Part shown: one piece after another, positions 63,963-64,000 of the stretch
Numbering within the stretch: the first letter of the stretch is position 1
Layout of the letters: each line of letters opens with the position of its first letter
The notes under the pieces: generated by a model
Told to the model about the DNA's origin: nothing
Database searches by the model: none
What the model saw: the letters and a program-made list of their open reading frames with translations, nothing else
Position numbers and translations under genes: made by a program
NCBI GenBank assembly: GCA_027491085.1
Contig: JAIXWW010000009.1
Coordinates: 248,001-312,000 of the forward strand
Direction of reading: 5' to 3'
Origin: Bacteroidota bacterium
GTDB lineage: Bacteria > Bacteroidota > Bacteroidia > UKL13-3
DNA length: 64,000 nucleotides

Positions 63963-64000
63963 AAAAGAGAAAAATTTATATTTTAAAATAAAAAATGAAA

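Larger units (their letters stand above)
63521..64000. other. Candidate origin-type AT-rich region
   Basis: A 480-bp, very AT-rich, gene-free stretch. At its left edge three DnaA-box-like nonamers lie exactly 23 bp apart. Further right are a 9-bp-stem hairpin TGCGACATT/AATGTCGCA (63637-63673), a near-palindrome GCTGTTTATAAATAGC (63682-63697), long A/T tracts and a G/C-rich hairpin at 63851. Candidate oriC; the boxes are imperfect and I could not test strand skew. Confidence 0.4.

Noticed and set aside
1-64000. CRISPR array, prophage, integron or insertion sequence
   Set aside because: No spaced direct repeats of CRISPR size, no transposase, integrase or phage genes; the tandem repeats found are 7-8-bp arrays.

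Overview
The window is chromosomal DNA of an AT-rich member of the Bacteroidota. The evidence is several secreted proteins with type IX secretion (T9SS) C-terminal sorting domains of type A and type B, a PorE-like TPR/propeller/OmpA protein, Bacteroidota-type -7 promoter boxes (TAnnTTTG) in place of clear Shine-Dalgarno sites, a C40-type (non-flavinogenic, short) PurL, cysteine-free L32 and a crtI-crtB carotenoid pair. The closer taxon cannot be fixed from the sequence. I see no rRNA, tRNA, CRISPR array, insertion sequence, prophage or integrase; this reads as core genome.

Layout. 0-4.2 kb: a truncated secreted protein, a K+ channel, a DUF2132 protein, a beta-CASP metallo-hydrolase and an FAH-family hydrolase. 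4.2-9.2 kb (minus): the fatty-acid/phospholipid initiation block YceD-like/rpmF, then plsX-fabH-accB-accC. 9.3-16.7 kb (minus): a T9SS cargo protein, a glucosaminidase with LysM repeats, dnaA, a 5'-nucleotidase split over two overlapping genes, and a flavoprotein. 17-31 kb: an orphan efflux adaptor, recR-thyA, a T9SS subtilase, a sterol-desaturase-like enzyme, a TPR protein, an M1 peptidase, an ALDH7 dehydrogenase and a SET-domain protein. 31.3-35.4 kb: a 1345-residue adhesin-like T9SS protein built of ten ~90-residue repeats. 35.6-45.5 kb: purL, an esterase, a LutA-like Fe-S protein, a UMF1 transporter, crtI-crtB, an enoyl-CoA hydratase and purE. 45.5-53.8 kb: a lipoprotein, a DMT transporter, the PorE-like protein, an SDR, a LytS/LytTR-type two-component pair and a pseudouridine synthase. 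54.4-63.5 kb: a co-directional run of seven genes (two M16 peptidases, a type-B T9SS protein, ybeY, mnmG, a methyltransferase, a large lipoprotein), several with overlapping or abutting ends.

Two kinds of non-coding structure stand out. First, three near-perfect 16-bp parS-type palindromes (TGTTCCACGTGGAACA core) lie within 2.05 kb at 57.1-59.1 kb, in and next to a T9SS gene and just upstream of mnmG. About 4.4 kb further on, right after the last gene of the run, three DnaA-box-like nonamers sit exactly 23 bp apart at the edge of a 480-bp AT-rich gene-free stretch. Together these suggest an origin-proximal centromere region and a candidate oriC about 50 kb from dnaA. Second, arrays of degenerate 7-bp units that all begin with G (GN6) lie immediately 3' of four genes, each G-phased on that gene's sense strand; one supplies the stop codon of its gene, and a related heptamer repeat is embedded in purL.

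All calls rest on reading the sequence and the supplied ORF track. No database search was possible.
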